A stretch of 64,000 bases of DNA from Prochlorococcus sp. AG-673-L20 (GCA_003211135.1 QCTN01000003.1:1-64000); one strand, 5' to 3'; numbered from the stretch's first letter, positions 28,285 to 39,564 are shown. Notes: generated from the letters alone by a model not told the origin. Translations and numbers: made by a program.

Positions 28285-30087
28285 ATGCGCGTCACCACCT
28301 CATTTCCTCTGGGGACGCTTCGTGACACTCCTTCTGAAGCAGAAATTATTTCTCATCAATTACTTTTAAAAGGCGGTTATATTCGCAGAGTCAATAGTGG
28401 CATTTATGCATACATGCCATTAATGCTCAGAGTTATTGAAAAAATATCTACCATAATTGAAAAAGAACTTAATAATAATCATTGTTCGAAATTACTTTTA
28501 CCCCAACTCCACCCAGCAGAGTTATGGAAAAGAAGTGAGAGATGGGAAGGTTATACCGCTGGGGAAGGCATAATGTTTAATTTAAAGGATAGGCAAGGAA
28601 AAGAATTTGGCTTGGCACCTACACATGAAGAAGTCATTACAAGCATTGCATCAGAAATGATAAATTCATATAAACAGTTACCTTTATGTTTTTACCAAAT
28701 ACAAACAAAATTTAGAGATGAGATAAGACCTAGATTTGGATTAATGAGAAGTAGAGAATTTATAATGAAGGATGCTTATTCTTTTCACTCATCAAAAGAA
28801 GATTTATCTTCTTTTTATGAAAAAATGGAAAAAGCTTATGAAAATATTTTTAAAAATTGCGGATTAGATACAGTCGGTGTGGATGCCGATAGTGGAGCAA
28901 TTGGAGGAGCAGCATCTAAAGAATTTATGGTAACAGCAGAAGCTGGGGAAGATTCTATTTTATTTACTGAGAGTGGCTCATATGCAGCAAATATTGAAAA
29001 AGCCGTTTCTTTACCATCAAAAGAGATTCCTTTAATAAAGTCCCATGATGAATGGATAGAAACCCCTAATCAAAAATCGATAGTTGAGATTTGTCAAAAT
29101 AATAATTTAGACGCAAGTCAAATAATTAAAGTCGTTATATTCCTTGCAAAATTTGAAGATAAATCTGAAGTCCCAATTCTCTCATGTATAAGAGGAGATC
29201 AGAATATTAATGAAGTCAAGCTTTTTAATTTGATCAACAAAAAATATAATTCAAACTTGATTCACATAAAAATAGTCGAAGACAATGCAATTATTAATAA
29301 AAATCTAAATAATTTTCCATTAGGTTTTATTGGTCCAGACATAAATGATGAAACAATAAAAATTAATTCCAGTTGGGATAAAAGTTGGATAAGAATCGCC
29401 GACTACTCTGCTAGTAATCTTTCAAGTTTTGTGAGTGGTGGTAATAAAGTTAATTTCCACAAAGTTTTTCGAAAGTTTTCATTTATTGAGAAAAAGTTCT
29501 TAATCTCAGATATAAGGAATGCAAAAAAAGGAGATCGCATCAAACTGGAAAGTAATGAAGAGTTAAAAGAAAAAAGAGGTATAGAAATTGGACATATTTT
29601 TCAATTAGGCCAAAAATATAGTGAAAAATTAAATGCAAAGTTTTCTGATAAGGATGGACAATTGAAAAATTTATGGATGGGTTGTTATGGAATAGGAGTA
29701 ACAAGAATAGCTCAAGCAGCAATTGAACAGAATTATGATGAAAATGGTATTTCTTGGCCAATTCAAATTTCACCTTTTGAGATTTTAATTATTCCTACTA
29801 ATTTGAAAGATCCCATTCAAAAAGCACTTACTGAAGAGATTTATGAAGATTTTAGAAGCAACCAAATCGATGTTCTCCTTGACGACCGAGATTATAGAGC
29901 AGGAGTGAAATTTAAAGATGCAGATTTAATTGGAATTCCTTTCCAAATAATTATTGGCAGAGATTCAATTAATAAAGAAGTAGAATTCATCTCCCGATCA
30001 AGAAAAAGTAAAATTAAAATTGCATCTAAAAATTTATTAGAGAAATTTATTTCCGAATCAAAAGTAATGTACAATAAAAATTCTTAA
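28285..30087 (+). CDS. proS: Prolyl-tRNA synthetase (bacterial type, with editing insert)
   Basis: 600 residues from the ATG at 28285. A class II synthetase charging tRNA-Pro. Visible are motif 1 region RVNSGIYAYMP, LAPTHEEVI, motif 2 RFRDEIRPRFGLMRSREF and motif 3 with GIGVTRIAQAAIEQ. Between motifs 2 and 3 about 180 residues form the editing (YbaK-like) domain that removes Ala from tRNA-Pro. The C-terminal anticodon domain begins near SPFEILIIP. An in-frame TTG at 28252 would add 11 residues before the normal family start and is less likely. Confidence 0.97.
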   Translation: MRVTTSFPLGTLRDTPSEAEIISHQLLLKGGYIRRVNSGIYAYMPLMLRVIEKISTIIEKELNNNHCSKLLLPQLHPAELWKRSERWEGYTAGEGIMFNLKDRQGKEFGLAPTHEEVITSIASEMINSYKQLPLCFYQIQTKFRDEIRPRFGLMRSREFIMKDAYSFHSSKEDLSSFYEKMEKAYENIFKNCGLDTVGVDADSGAIGGAASKEFMVTAEAGEDSILFTESGSYAANIEKAVSLPSKEIPLIKSHDEWIETPNQKSIVEICQNNNLDASQIIKVVIFLAKFEDKSEVPILSCIRGDQNINEVKLFNLINKKYNSNLIHIKIVEDNAIINKNLNNFPLGFIGPDINDETIKINSSWDKSWIRIADYSASNLSSFVSGGNKVNFHKVFRKFSFIEKKFLISDIRNAKKGDRIKLESNEELKEKRGIEIGHIFQLGQKYSEKLNAKFSDKDGQLKNLWMGCYGIGVTRIAQAAIEQNYDENGISWPIQISPFEILIIPTNLKDPIQKALTEEIYEDFRSNQIDVLLDDRDYRAGVKFKDADLIGIPFQIIIGRDSINKEVEFISRSRKSKIKIASKNLLEKFISESKVMYNKNS

Positions 30088-30113
30088 AGCTAAAATTTAT
30101 TCGGAGTTAAGTT

Positions 30114-30551
30114 ATGTTAGTTAAAGAGATGACAGAATTATTTTCTAGATTTTTTGTAAAAGCAATATCATTTGCCATTTGTTTATCTGTTTTTTTTACA
30201 CTATTTAATTCTCCATCATATGCAGCAAAGACCTCTATGACAGGTGACTATGCTAAAGATACAATCTCAGTTGTTAAAACTCTACAAATTGCAGTTGAAA
30301 CTCCAAAAGATTCTCCTGATAAGGATGAGGTTAGAGATGAATCACTTGCTCTAATAACTGACTATATTTCTAGATACAGAAACAGAGGCATGGTTAATAA
30401 AACTCAATCATTTACAACAATGCAGACAGCATTAAATGCTATGGCAGGTCATTACAAAAACTTTGCAACTAGGCCTCTCCCAGATAAACTTAAAGAGCGT
30501 TTAACAAAAGAATTTACTCTTGCCGAAAAAATGGTTCTCAGAGAAAGTTAA
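30114..30551 (+). CDS. psb27: Photosystem II assembly protein Psb27
   Basis: 145 residues. Residues 1-37 form a signal peptide, with cleavage likely at SYA-A. The mature four-helix domain contains DYAKDTISVVKTL and the ISRYRNR and ALNAMAGHYKNFA segments typical of Psb27. It binds CP43 on the lumen side of assembly and repair intermediates. In freshwater cyanobacteria the protein is a lipoprotein, but here no Cys follows the hydrophobic core, so lipid anchoring is not predicted. GGAG 7 nt before the ATG supports the first Met. A hairpin follows the stop. Confidence 0.92.
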   Translation: MLVKEMTELFSRFFVKAISFAICLSVFFTLFNSPSYAAKTSMTGDYAKDTISVVKTLQIAVETPKDSPDKDEVRDESLALITDYISRYRNRGMVNKTQSFTTMQTALNAMAGHYKNFATRPLPDKLKERLTKEFTLAEKMVLRES

Positions 30552-30561
30552 TACAAATGAT

Positions 30562-30578
30562 TTACTTTTTTAAAGTAA
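30562..30578 (+). terminator. AT-rich hairpin after psb27
   Basis: TTACTTT, loop TTT, AAAGTAA ten bases past the psb27 stop, followed by TTCAATAATTTT. The 7-bp stem is perfect but has only one GC pair and a broken T-run. A further palindrome (GAATATA-TTA-TATATTC, 30591-30607) lies just before purA and may overlap its promoter. Confidence 0.3.
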
Positions 30579-31943
<1,365 letters not shown>

Positions 31944-31961
31944 TTAAGAAATCTGATCTCA

Positions 31962-32978
31962 ATGATAGAAAAAAACAACCTTTTTGTTTTAAAAAAAGAT
32001 ATAGACCTTATTGGATTAGGAAATGCAATAGTTGATATTATTGTTAATGTGGATGATGAATTTTTAGAGATAAATACCCTCAAAAAGGGATCTATGAATC
32101 TCATCAATTCTAATGAATCTGAAGCTTTATTAAAAAATTGCACAGTAATTAAAAAAATATCAGGGGGGTCGTCTGCTAATACTGTCGTATGCTTAGCTGA
32201 ATTAGATAATAATGTTCAATTTATTGGAAGAGTAAAGAATGACAATTTTGGAAATTTCTTCTCTACTGATATTAAAAGAAGTAATACTATTTTTAACACC
32301 CCGCCAATAGATAAAGGGCCCTCAAGTGCACATTCAATAATTTTTATAACTCCAGATGCACAAAGAACAATGTGCACATATTTGGGGGCTTCAATTGAAT
32401 TTGAACCTAAAGATGTAAATTATAAGTTAATAGCAAATAGCAAATATTTATACTTGGAAGGATACTTATGGGATAGTGATTTAGCCAAAAATGCCTTTCT
32501 TCAAGCTGCAAAGCTTGCCAAAGAATCCGATACAAAAATAATACTTTCATTATCGGACTCTTTTTGTGTAGATAGGCATCGAGAAAGTTTCTTAGAATTA
32601 ATTGAAAACTACATTGATATAGTTTTTTGTAATGAATCAGAAGTTTTGAGTCTATTTCAAGAAAATGATTTACAAAGATGCCAAGAATCTATTTCTTCAA
32701 TTTGTGAATTAGTAATAATCACTTTAGGAAGTAAAGGTTCTTTAGTTGTCAATAAAGGCAAGTCTGTAGAAATAAAACCAAAACTATTAGGTAAAATAAT
32801 TGATACAACCGGCGCAGGAGATCTTTATGCTGGTGGATTTATTCATGGACTAATTAATAATTATTCTTTAAAAAAGTGCGGAGAAATAGGCTCAATATGC
32901 GCTGGTCATATAATTACTCAGTTAGGTTCTAGATCTAATATTAATCTACAAAAGTTATTACGTACACACCTGATTTGA
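31962..32978 (+). CDS. PfkB-family (ribokinase/adenosine-kinase-like) sugar kinase
   Basis: 338 residues. N-terminal DLIGLGNAIVDIIV and SGGSSANTV, and the ATP/catalytic motif DTTGAGDLYAGGF near residue 286, with the general-base Asp, define the PfkB fold. The substrate is not evident; the sequence has an adenosine-kinase-like feel (LGNAIVDI, GGSSANT) and the gene follows purA, so a nucleoside or a sugar such as fructose is possible. The 3' end overlaps convergent cutA by 21 nt. Confidence 0.85.
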   Translation: MIEKNNLFVLKKDIDLIGLGNAIVDIIVNVDDEFLEINTLKKGSMNLINSNESEALLKNCTVIKKISGGSSANTVVCLAELDNNVQFIGRVKNDNFGNFFSTDIKRSNTIFNTPPIDKGPSSAHSIIFITPDAQRTMCTYLGASIEFEPKDVNYKLIANSKYLYLEGYLWDSDLAKNAFLQAAKLAKESDTKIILSLSDSFCVDRHRESFLELIENYIDIVFCNESEVLSLFQENDLQRCQESISSICELVIITLGSKGSLVVNKGKSVEIKPKLLGKIIDTTGAGDLYAGGFIHGLINNYSLKKCGEIGSICAGHIITQLGSRSNINLQKLLRTHLI

Positions 32979-33284
32979 ACAAGATTTATTTACCCAATTA
33001 GAATATTTTTTTTCAGAATTAAACTTTTTATAAATAATTTGAGGTACATCATAAGATATTTGCTTTTGTAAGAAAACTACCAAAGCATTTTTCAATTCTG
33101 GTTTACTTTTTATTATAATTTCCAACTCATTAACCTCCTCAATTTTTCCTTTCCACTCATAAATGGAATGAATTTCTTTTAATGAGACACATGCTGCAAG
33201 CTTTTTTTTGAGTAATAATTTAGCTATTTTTTTAGCTGCTTTTTTATTACATTCAGTTGCTACCAAAAGTAAAACTTTCTTCAT
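32958..33284 (-). CDS. cutA: Divalent-cation tolerance protein CutA
   Basis: 108 residues, the small ferredoxin-like trimeric CutA1 family. Seen are an opening strand plus helix (VATECNKKAAKKIAKLLLKK), AACVS, the SIYEWKGKIEEVNE strand pair with the conserved YxWxGxxE motif, and EIIIKSKPE. Its role in metal tolerance is inherited from E. coli and the true function is debated. The ATG overlaps the cobK stop (ATGA), so it is coupled to cobK. Confidence 0.92.
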   Translation of the reverse strand: MKKVLLLVATECNKKAAKKIAKLLLKKKLAACVSLKEIHSIYEWKGKIEEVNELEIIIKSKPELKNALVVFLQKQISYDVPQIIYKKFNSEKKYSNWVNKSCSNQVCT

Positions 33285-34090
33285 CCTAAAGTGATGTTTT
33301 TACAATTTAATTGACTTATCAACTTATCATAATCAAAAAATATAAGCGAGTTTTTAAATTTTAGTTTTGGCCTTTTTACTAAAAATAACTTCATATCACT
33401 TTTATAAACAATTTCCTCCCAATTCATTTGTGCATAACTTCCAGAATCTCTGCAAAGTATATAATCTATCTTCCAATGATCACATAGTTTTTTTTCTAAA
33501 ATGTTTCCTTTGTTTTTACTAGGTTCGAGTATTGCTATGTTTGAATTTTTTATACATGAGGAAAAAGCTTTGGATATGCTGTCATATGTTGGAATTACTC
33601 TTGTAAATACATTTGCACCACATTTTGAATAATAACTTGCCGTCTCATTTAGTAATCTAGATCCTATTGCTAAAAGAATATTTTTATTTACTAAAACTTC
33701 CGTGTTTATATTTTTTAAATCCTTTATATAGTAAAAGTTTTTAAATGGTTTTATTTCCGATTTTCTCTCAAAAGCCAAAAGAGGCTTTTTGATTTTTTTA
33801 CATGCTTCATCTAGGTTTTGAGAAATAACTAAAGCAAATGGATGAGTTGCATCTATTACATAATTAATTTTATTTTTTTCAATAAAGTTGATGATTTCAC
33901 TTGAACCATTTAATTTTCCTGTAATGATGTGTAACTTTGAATTTTCAACATAAGATTTACTTGCTTTATGCGTGACAACACTTACAAATACTACATAATT
34001 TAGTTTTAATAGTTTGTTAACTATTACTGGTCCGTCTGAAGTTCCTGAAAGGATCCAAACATTTTCGTGGCAATTTTCTGAATAGTGCAT
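33281..34090 (-). CDS. cobK: Precorrin-6A reductase (CobK/CbiJ)
   Basis: 269 residues from the ATG at 34090. NADPH-dependent reduction of the corrin ring precursor in B12 synthesis. Recognisable blocks are VWILSGTSDGPVIVNKL at the start, VIDATHPFA near 85-95 and the C-terminal CRDSGSYAQMNWEEI box. A longer frame begins at 34192 but would run through the divergent ssb start and adds unrelated residues, so I reject it. The gene lies 29 nt from the divergent ssb, leaving almost no room for two separate promoters. cobO lies at 15157. Confidence 0.88.
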   Translation of the reverse strand: MHYSENCHENVWILSGTSDGPVIVNKLLKLNYVVFVSVVTHKASKSYVENSKLHIITGKLNGSSEIINFIEKNKINYVIDATHPFALVISQNLDEACKKIKKPLLAFERKSEIKPFKNFYYIKDLKNINTEVLVNKNILLAIGSRLLNETASYYSKCGANVFTRVIPTYDSISKAFSSCIKNSNIAILEPSKNKGNILEKKLCDHWKIDYILCRDSGSYAQMNWEEIVYKSDMKLFLVKRPKLKFKNSLIFFDYDKLISQLNCKNITLG

Positions 34091-34119
34091 CAAGATAACT
34101 GTAATTAAATAGAAAGTTA

Positions 34120-34569
34120 ATGAATCATTGTTTAATTCAAGCCGTAATAAATAGTGCTCCTCAGATGAGATACACCAAAGAGAATAAAACACCCATTGCT
34201 GAAATGACCGTTAATTTCAAAGGATTACGCGATGAAGATCCATTTAGAGAATTAAAAGTTTTAGGTTGGGGTACTATTGCGCAAGAAATGGTGGGAGAAT
34301 TAAAAGAAGGTCAAAACATAGTTATTGAGGGACGTCTAAAAATGAACTCGGTAACCAGAAAAGATGGCACTAAGGAAAAGCAACCTGAACTGACAGCTTC
34401 TAGAATTCATAATATAAGTCCGGGAGTACAAATAAACTTAGAGAAAAAAGAAACTAACACTTCACATAGCAACAATAGCAATTCTCCTGAAGAAAAATCG
34501 GGAAATACCGAAAATTTACAATGGAATACATCTCCTTTAGTCCCTGAAGTTGACGAAATACCCTTTTAA
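34120..34569 (+). CDS. ssb: Single-stranded DNA-binding protein
   Basis: 149 residues. An OB fold occupies about 1-105: the LIQAVINSAPQMRYT start, FRELKVLGWGTIAQEM, EGQNIVIEGRLKMNS. A low-complexity linker rich in Asn/Ser/Glu follows, ending with the acidic tip DEIPF that recruits replication and repair partners such as PriA, which is also in this window (37291-39564). It is somewhat shorter than E. coli SSB. It is divergent from cobK. Confidence 0.94.
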   Translation: MNHCLIQAVINSAPQMRYTKENKTPIAEMTVNFKGLRDEDPFRELKVLGWGTIAQEMVGELKEGQNIVIEGRLKMNSVTRKDGTKEKQPELTASRIHNISPGVQINLEKKETNTSHSNNSNSPEEKSGNTENLQWNTSPLVPEVDEIPF

Positions 34570-34571
34570 AA

Positions 34572-34754
34572 TTAAGTCTCAATATTTGATTCTTGAACAC
34601 GTATAATAAGTTTGCTTATTTTTCTTTCAAGATCAGCCAGTTCATTCCTAATCTCTGACCATTTGCCTTTATCAAGATTCTCTAACAACCATGCTCTATC
34701 TTGATCAAGTTTTAAAATTAAATCTTCTTGATTTGTAGAATTATGATCTTGCAT
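34572..34754 (-). CDS. Conserved-looking 60-aa helical protein, unknown
   Basis: 60 residues from the ATG at 34754 (a TTG at 34763 would add three). It is highly charged, and predicted helical: LILKLDQDRAWLLENLDKGKW then SEIRNELADLERKISKLI, which would form a two-helix hairpin. I recognise no family. It sits between ssb (2-nt gap, convergent) and the DUF2854 gene (divergent), with little free DNA around it. No signal peptide or membrane part. Confidence 0.5.
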   Translation of the reverse strand: MQDHNSTNQEDLILKLDQDRAWLLENLDKGKWSEIRNELADLERKISKLIIRVQESNIET

Positions 34755-34784
34755 AATATTCAATAACTTTTCTAATAAAACAAA

Positions 34785-35315
34785 ATGAAGAAATACCTAT
34801 CTCCTGCAAACATAATAACAGTCGCAGGAGGTGTTTTGGCTTTTACTGGGATGACAGCTTATTTTACTGAGTCAGTAAATCTAAGCGTGCCTACGTTTTT
34901 TTATGGAGTCCCTATTTTACTAATTGGACTTGGTTTGAAAACTTCTGAAATACCTCCAGTTACATTAGTAAATAGAAATGATTTTAAGACCAATAAATTT
35001 AATAGGCCCAAAGAATTAACCGAATTAGTTAGAGATGTAACCAGATGGAGGTATGGAATAAAAGCGCATCTTGAATCTTCATTAGAGGCCTTAAATTTAT
35101 GGAATGAAGATAATCCTCCCCAACTTAAAGAGATTGAAGAAATAACAAAAGAAGAAAAGAATGGTTTTAAGATGCATTTTGAAATCAATGATGTCCCCTT
35201 TGAACAATGGATAGAGAAACAAGAGAGATTAAACAGGTTTTTCGTCAAAGGTCTTGAATCAGAATTTATTATCAACGATAATAAAAAGGAATTCGATTTG
35301 ATTTTCTTTTATTAA
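34785..35315 (+). CDS. DUF2854-family membrane protein
   Basis: 176 residues. Two membrane segments near the start (about 7-27, containing [14 protein letters not shown]; 34-52, containing [16 protein letters not shown]) precede a cytoplasmic or lumenal domain with [17 protein letters not shown]. This is the cyanobacterial and plastid DUF2854 family, of unknown function. argB starts 11 nt downstream on the same strand, so the two may share a transcript. Confidence 0.75.
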   Translation: MKKYLSPANIITVAGGVLAFTGMTAYFTESVNLSVPTFFYGVPILLIGLGLKTSEIPPVTLVNRNDFKTNKFNRPKELTELVRDVTRWRYGIKAHLESSLEALNLWNEDNPPQLKEIEEITKEEKNGFKMHFEINDVPFEQWIEKQERLNRFFVKGLESEFIINDNKKEFDLIFFY

Positions 35316-35326
35316 ATATTCTTTTC

Positions 35327-36181
35327 ATGATGGATGATTCCCTAAGAGTATCAATATTAAGCGAGGCACTTCCATACATACAAAGTTTTTCAGGTAGAAA
35401 AATTGTTGTTAAGTATGGCGGTTCAATTATGGAAGATGAAAAATTAAAAAAAGCTTTCTTCAGAGATATTGCTCTTCTATCAAGTGTTGGTGTTTGCCCA
35501 GTCGTTATACATGGGGGGGGTCCCGAAATTAATCGGTGGCTAAACAAATTAGAAATCTCGCCAAAATTTGATAATGGGTTAAGAGTTACCGATGAGAAAA
35601 CAATGGAAATAGTTGAGATGGTGCTTATGGGAAGAGTAAATAAACAGATTGTCAGGGGGATCAATAAAACAGGCTCATTAGCTGTAGGGATTTCAGGACT
35701 CGATGGCAACTTAATTCAGTCAAGAGAATTAGGAGATGGAAGACATGGATTAGTAGGAGAGGTCACACAAATAAACCCTGAGTTATTAGACCCTCTTATT
35801 GCGAAAGGATATATTCCTGTTATATCGAGTATTGGTTCTACAGCAGATGGTATTTCTCATAACATCAATGCTGATTTCGTAGCGGGCGAAGTTGCCGCTG
35901 CAATAAATGCAGAAAAACTTATTCTTTTAACTGATACTCCAGGGATACTAAGAGAAAGAGACAACCCAAATAGTCTCGTAAAACAAATCAATCTAAAAGA
36001 GGCCAGAAAATTTATTGAAAAAAATATTGTTTCAAATGGCATGTTACCAAAAACGGAATGTTGTATTAGAGCTTTGGCTCAAGGAGTAAAAGCTGCCCAT
36101 ATAATTGATGGAAGGATTGAACATTCATTACTTCTAGAAATTTTCACAAATTTAGGTATTGGAACAATGATTAATGCTTGA
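35327..36181 (+). CDS. argB: Acetylglutamate kinase
   Basis: 284 residues. Phosphorylates N-acetylglutamate, the controlled step of arginine synthesis. [11 protein letters not shown] opens the amino-acid-kinase fold (about 24-34), [14 protein letters not shown] carries the substrate loop, and [13 protein letters not shown] lies in the C-terminal part. The N-terminal helix needed for arginine-sensitive hexamers is present (residues 4-20). In cyanobacteria the enzyme is the main target of PII, which relieves arginine inhibition. The TGA stop overlaps the next start (TTGA, 36178-36181). Confidence 0.97.
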   Translation: MMDDSLRVSILSEALPYIQSFSGRKIVVKYGGSIMEDEKLKKAFFRDIALLSSVGVCPVVIHGGGPEINRWLNKLEISPKFDNGLRVTDEKTMEIVEMVLMGRVNKQIVRGINKTGSLAVGISGLDGNLIQSRELGDGRHGLVGEVTQINPELLDPLIAKGYIPVISSIGSTADGISHNINADFVAGEVAAAINAEKLILLTDTPGILRERDNPNSLVKQINLKEARKFIEKNIVSNGMLPKTECCIRALAQGVKAAHIIDGRIEHSLLLEIFTNLGIGTMINA

Positions 36182-37290
36182 GAATGGATTCATACAAGCA
36201 AATTGTTGAAAAAGCAGAGTTAGCTCTTATTAAAGGTGAATATAATTTCTGTATTAAATATTTATACCCAATAATCGAATCTTACCCTCCCTCTAGTAAA
36301 GAAGGAGTTAATTTACGAACCATAATAATTACAGCCCTATCGGGCATCAATAAAAAGGAAGAAGCAAAAATATTTTGCAAAGAACTTTTAAAATCTCGTG
36401 ATTATAAAGTGCGAGAAAATGCAAAATATTTAATGGAAATTATCGATTCTCCTGAAATTAAAAAACCTGAGAATTGGAATATTACTATTGAAAGTAATCC
36501 CGCCTTAAACAAAACATCTCTTTCCTCTCTAAAACCTAATAATCAGAAGAAAGAAAAAAAGTTTATAGATACATCAAATATTCCAACTGGTCAAACAAAG
36601 CCATTTAAGAAAGGATTTATATTTATCATTTCTCTATTATTATTATTACTAATTCCACTGTTAAGCGGGTGCGTTAAAGTTGAAGACACTATAGATATTA
36701 GTGAGATTGACTCAATTAATAATAATTTCGAAATTGAAAGCAAATATATTAAAAAATTTCCTTGGCAAATAAATGTCGAACAAAAAATCAAAGAAATTTT
36801 TCCTGATGGAGAAATTTCAACAGGAGAATTGGATTTTTCATTTAAAAATAAAAATCTAAGTATGGGAAGTGCTCAAGAAACTCTTTATAAAATACAAAAA
36901 ATAGCCGGTGAAGTTTTAGGAGAGTCAACTGATCTAAAAATTGACAGTATTGAAAATAATTTTTTCTTTTTAAAAAAATATAACTTCAGAGTAGATTTTG
37001 ATCTTCAAAATCTTTTATATGTACAAGATTTAGAACTAACTCTCAATATTGTTAACCCAAATAAAGTTAGAGTAAGAAACCTAGGAAATTCCAATGTAGA
37101 AGTATCTAATAATTTTATAAAGTGGGAATTAATCCCAGGAGAATTAAATAGTCTGGAGTTCTCATTTTGGAATTGGAACAAATTATTATTAGGATTTTTA
37201 CTTATTTTATTGTTGATATCAATTGCTTATTTTTTAAGGTTTTATAGATACCAAATAGGATCTAACTTTCCAGAACTTCCATCTAGTTAG
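36178..37290 (+). CDS. DUF3153 protein fused to an N-terminal helical domain
   Basis: 370 residues. Residues 1-95 are helical and TPR-like ([18 protein letters not shown] and [19 protein letters not shown]). After a polar linker a hydrophobic run with [12 protein letters not shown] ends at about residue 162 and looks exactly like a lipoprotein signal, but internal. The rest (about 163-335) is a beta-rich DUF3153 region, with a final membrane helix near 340-357. Start: TTG at 36178 overlapping the argB stop, or the ATG at 36184. Elsewhere DUF3153 proteins are, to my knowledge, stand-alone lipoproteins, so this is a fusion or read-through architecture. Function unknown. Confidence 0.65.
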   Translation: MRMDSYKQIVEKAELALIKGEYNFCIKYLYPIIESYPPSSKEGVNLRTIIITALSGINKKEEAKIFCKELLKSRDYKVRENAKYLMEIIDSPEIKKPENWNITIESNPALNKTSLSSLKPNNQKKEKKFIDTSNIPTGQTKPFKKGFIFIISLLLLLLIPLLSGCVKVEDTIDISEIDSINNNFEIESKYIKKFPWQINVEQKIKEIFPDGEISTGELDFSFKNKNLSMGSAQETLYKIQKIAGEVLGESTDLKIDSIENNFFFLKKYNFRVDFDLQNLLYVQDLELTLNIVNPNKVRVRNLGNSNVEVSNNFIKWELIPGELNSLEFSFWNWNKLLLGFLLILLLISIAYFLRFYRYQIGSNFPELPSS

Positions 37291-39564
37291 CTATAACTCT
37301 ACCGGATTCAAATCAATTGATAAAAACACATTTTTAGGAATTTTTTGCCAAAGATTAGACCTATCAGGCAAAGGGAATTCCGAATTTTCAGGGCCATGTA
37401 TTAATATTTGCCACCTAAATTTATTACCAACCTTTGCAATTAAACTTGGAGCAGGACCAATTACAGTCCATTTATTATCTTTACAAAAACTTATCATATA
37501 TTTCGCTAGCTTAGCCGCAGTTATTTCCGTAAGTTCGAAGTTTTTCCCAGAAACCTTTAAAAGGCATACTTTACAAAAAGGAAATAGTTTTGCGTCTTTT
37601 CTTAATTTAGAGCTTTCGGATAAAAATCCCTCGTAATTTCTATTTTTGAGATATGAAAGCACAGGATGACTTGGTTTATAGGTTTGAAAGATAACCTTTC
37701 CTGATTTTTTAGCTCTGCCTGCTCTGCCTGCTAATTGTAGAAATAATTGTAATGATTTTTCTTCTGCTGAAATATCTGGTCGGTGAAGTAATCCATCTGC
37801 GGCAATAACCACTGAAAGAGTAACATTGGGGATATCAATACCTTTTGCTAACATTTGAGTCCCTACAAGAATATCTGCATTCCCATTAGAAAACTTTGAA
37901 AGAATATTTCTATGACCATCTTTACCTGAGGTGGTGTCTCTATCAAAACGAAGTACCCTCAGTTCAGGAAATTCATTATTCAAGAACTCAATAACCCTTT
38001 GAGTCCCAATACCAAAAGGCTTAAAGGCATTTGATTCGCAATCTGGACAAGTGTTGATAAGTTTTGCTTTATGATCACACCAGTGACAGCTAAGCCACTT
38101 TTTACCTTTTGAGCCTACATGAATAGATAAAGGTACATCACAATTTCGGCAATTTACTATAAATCCACAATTTCTACAACTTAGAAAACCGTTATAACCT
38201 CTTCTAGGAATCAAAACTATTGCTTGTTCCTGATTCTCTTTAAGCTGAGAAATTAATTCTAATAATTCGCCACAAAAGATTTTTGTATTTCCCTTTTTAA
38301 ATTCACAACGCATATCAACAACTTTAATTTCCGGTATTTCAGTAAGAGATATTCTTTCTTTCATTCTCAGCATCTTTAACTTTTTTTCAAAAACAACTCT
38401 TTTCCAAGTTCTCATTGATGGAGTTGCACTTCCGAAAATTAGCTTTGCTGGATTTCTTTTTACTCTTTCAAGAGCGACATCCCTCGCATCGTAACAAGGC
38501 ATTGGGCTGTCTTGCTTATATGAAACGTCATGTTCTTCATCCATAATTATTAAGCCTAAATTCTGAATAGGAAGGAATACTGCGGACCTTGTCCCGATAA
38601 CTATAAGAGGTTCATCTTCATCTATTATCTTTTTCCAAACTAAAGTTCTATGCCTCGAAGAACAATTACTGTGATATTCAAAAACCTCATTTTGAAATCT
38701 TGTACTGAATCTATCAATAAGTTGAGGAATTAAGCCAATTTCTGGAGCCAGTATTAAACAGCTGTTTTTATTAAGTAGTTGATCTTCCGCCATTCTCATA
38801 TAAATTTCTGTTTTTCCTGAACCTGTTTCTCCCCATAGCAAACAGGCATCTCCCGGTTGCATCTCTTGCATTTCCTTATATATTTTTTTTTGTTCCTGAG
38901 TAAGATTTGGTCTTTTTAATTTAATACAATCATTTTTAAAGGAACTTAATTTAGTACTAACTATTTTTTTTCTTTTAGTCTTTATTAGTAGTTTTTTACT
39001 AACCATTGAATTTATAATTGTGGAATTAAAACCAATCCTTAATAATTCGCTTTGCCATTTCCCTTTAAGACGCAAAATATCTATTAATGAAAGTTCTCTC
39101 TTTGTTAAGTCATCATTATTGAATCCCAAATCTATTTGAGATTCAATCCATATTTGATATTTAAAGTTTTGAGATAATTTTTTATGTTTACCAATCCATC
39201 CAGGGGGGAAAGCTGTTTTAAACATTTTTAAACTACTGACCCTATAAAACAAAGCTAGATCCTCCAACCATTCTCTCCACCAATCTTGAATCACTTTTTT
39301 TTGGACAATGCTTTGTATAGATAAATATTCAAAATTAGATTCTTCATCAAAATCTTTTTTATTTTTATCTGTCTTTAAAAAAGGACTTTTAGAAATAGTT
39401 AGTCCATTCAAGAGTCTTCCCTTAAGTCTTACTGAAACAATATCTCCAATTTCTACTCCGAGATTATCACCATCTAAATAAGAAAAAGTATTGGTATGAC
39501 TACCTATATCAAGCAGGACGTCAAACGTATAAAAGGTATTTGATAAATTATTACTTGCCGGCAT
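37291..39564 (-). CDS. priA: Primosomal replication restart helicase PriA
   Basis: 757 residues. A 3'-5' helicase that reloads the replisome at stalled forks. N-terminal DNA-binding and winged-helix parts (1-215) precede the helicase core: Walker A GETGSGKTE at about 245-253, the DEEH box near 343, and motif VI with QLAGRAGRAKKSG. In between are the paired zinc-binding cysteines (CRNCGFIVNCRNCDVPL; CHWCDHKAKLINTCPDCES). I start it at the ATG at 39564; an in-frame TTG precedes it directly. Convergent on the DUF3153 gene with no gap. Confidence 0.96.
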   Translation of the reverse strand: MPASNNLSNTFYTFDVLLDIGSHTNTFSYLDGDNLGVEIGDIVSVRLKGRLLNGLTISKSPFLKTDKNKKDFDEESNFEYLSIQSIVQKKVIQDWWREWLEDLALFYRVSSLKMFKTAFPPGWIGKHKKLSQNFKYQIWIESQIDLGFNNDDLTKRELSLIDILRLKGKWQSELLRIGFNSTIINSMVSKKLLIKTKRKKIVSTKLSSFKNDCIKLKRPNLTQEQKKIYKEMQEMQPGDACLLWGETGSGKTEIYMRMAEDQLLNKNSCLILAPEIGLIPQLIDRFSTRFQNEVFEYHSNCSSRHRTLVWKKIIDEDEPLIVIGTRSAVFLPIQNLGLIIMDEEHDVSYKQDSPMPCYDARDVALERVKRNPAKLIFGSATPSMRTWKRVVFEKKLKMLRMKERISLTEIPEIKVVDMRCEFKKGNTKIFCGELLELISQLKENQEQAIVLIPRRGYNGFLSCRNCGFIVNCRNCDVPLSIHVGSKGKKWLSCHWCDHKAKLINTCPDCESNAFKPFGIGTQRVIEFLNNEFPELRVLRFDRDTTSGKDGHRNILSKFSNGNADILVGTQMLAKGIDIPNVTLSVVIAADGLLHRPDISAEEKSLQLFLQLAGRAGRAKKSGKVIFQTYKPSHPVLSYLKNRNYEGFLSESSKLRKDAKLFPFCKVCLLKVSGKNFELTEITAAKLAKYMISFCKDNKWTVIGPAPSLIAKVGNKFRWQILIHGPENSEFPLPDRSNLWQKIPKNVFLSIDLNPVEL

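Noticed and set aside
33281-34192. Long version of cobK starting at 34192
   Set aside because: The extra 34 residues lie antisense to the conserved start of ssb and do not resemble the family; the ATG at 34090 precedes the conserved VWILSGTSDG block.
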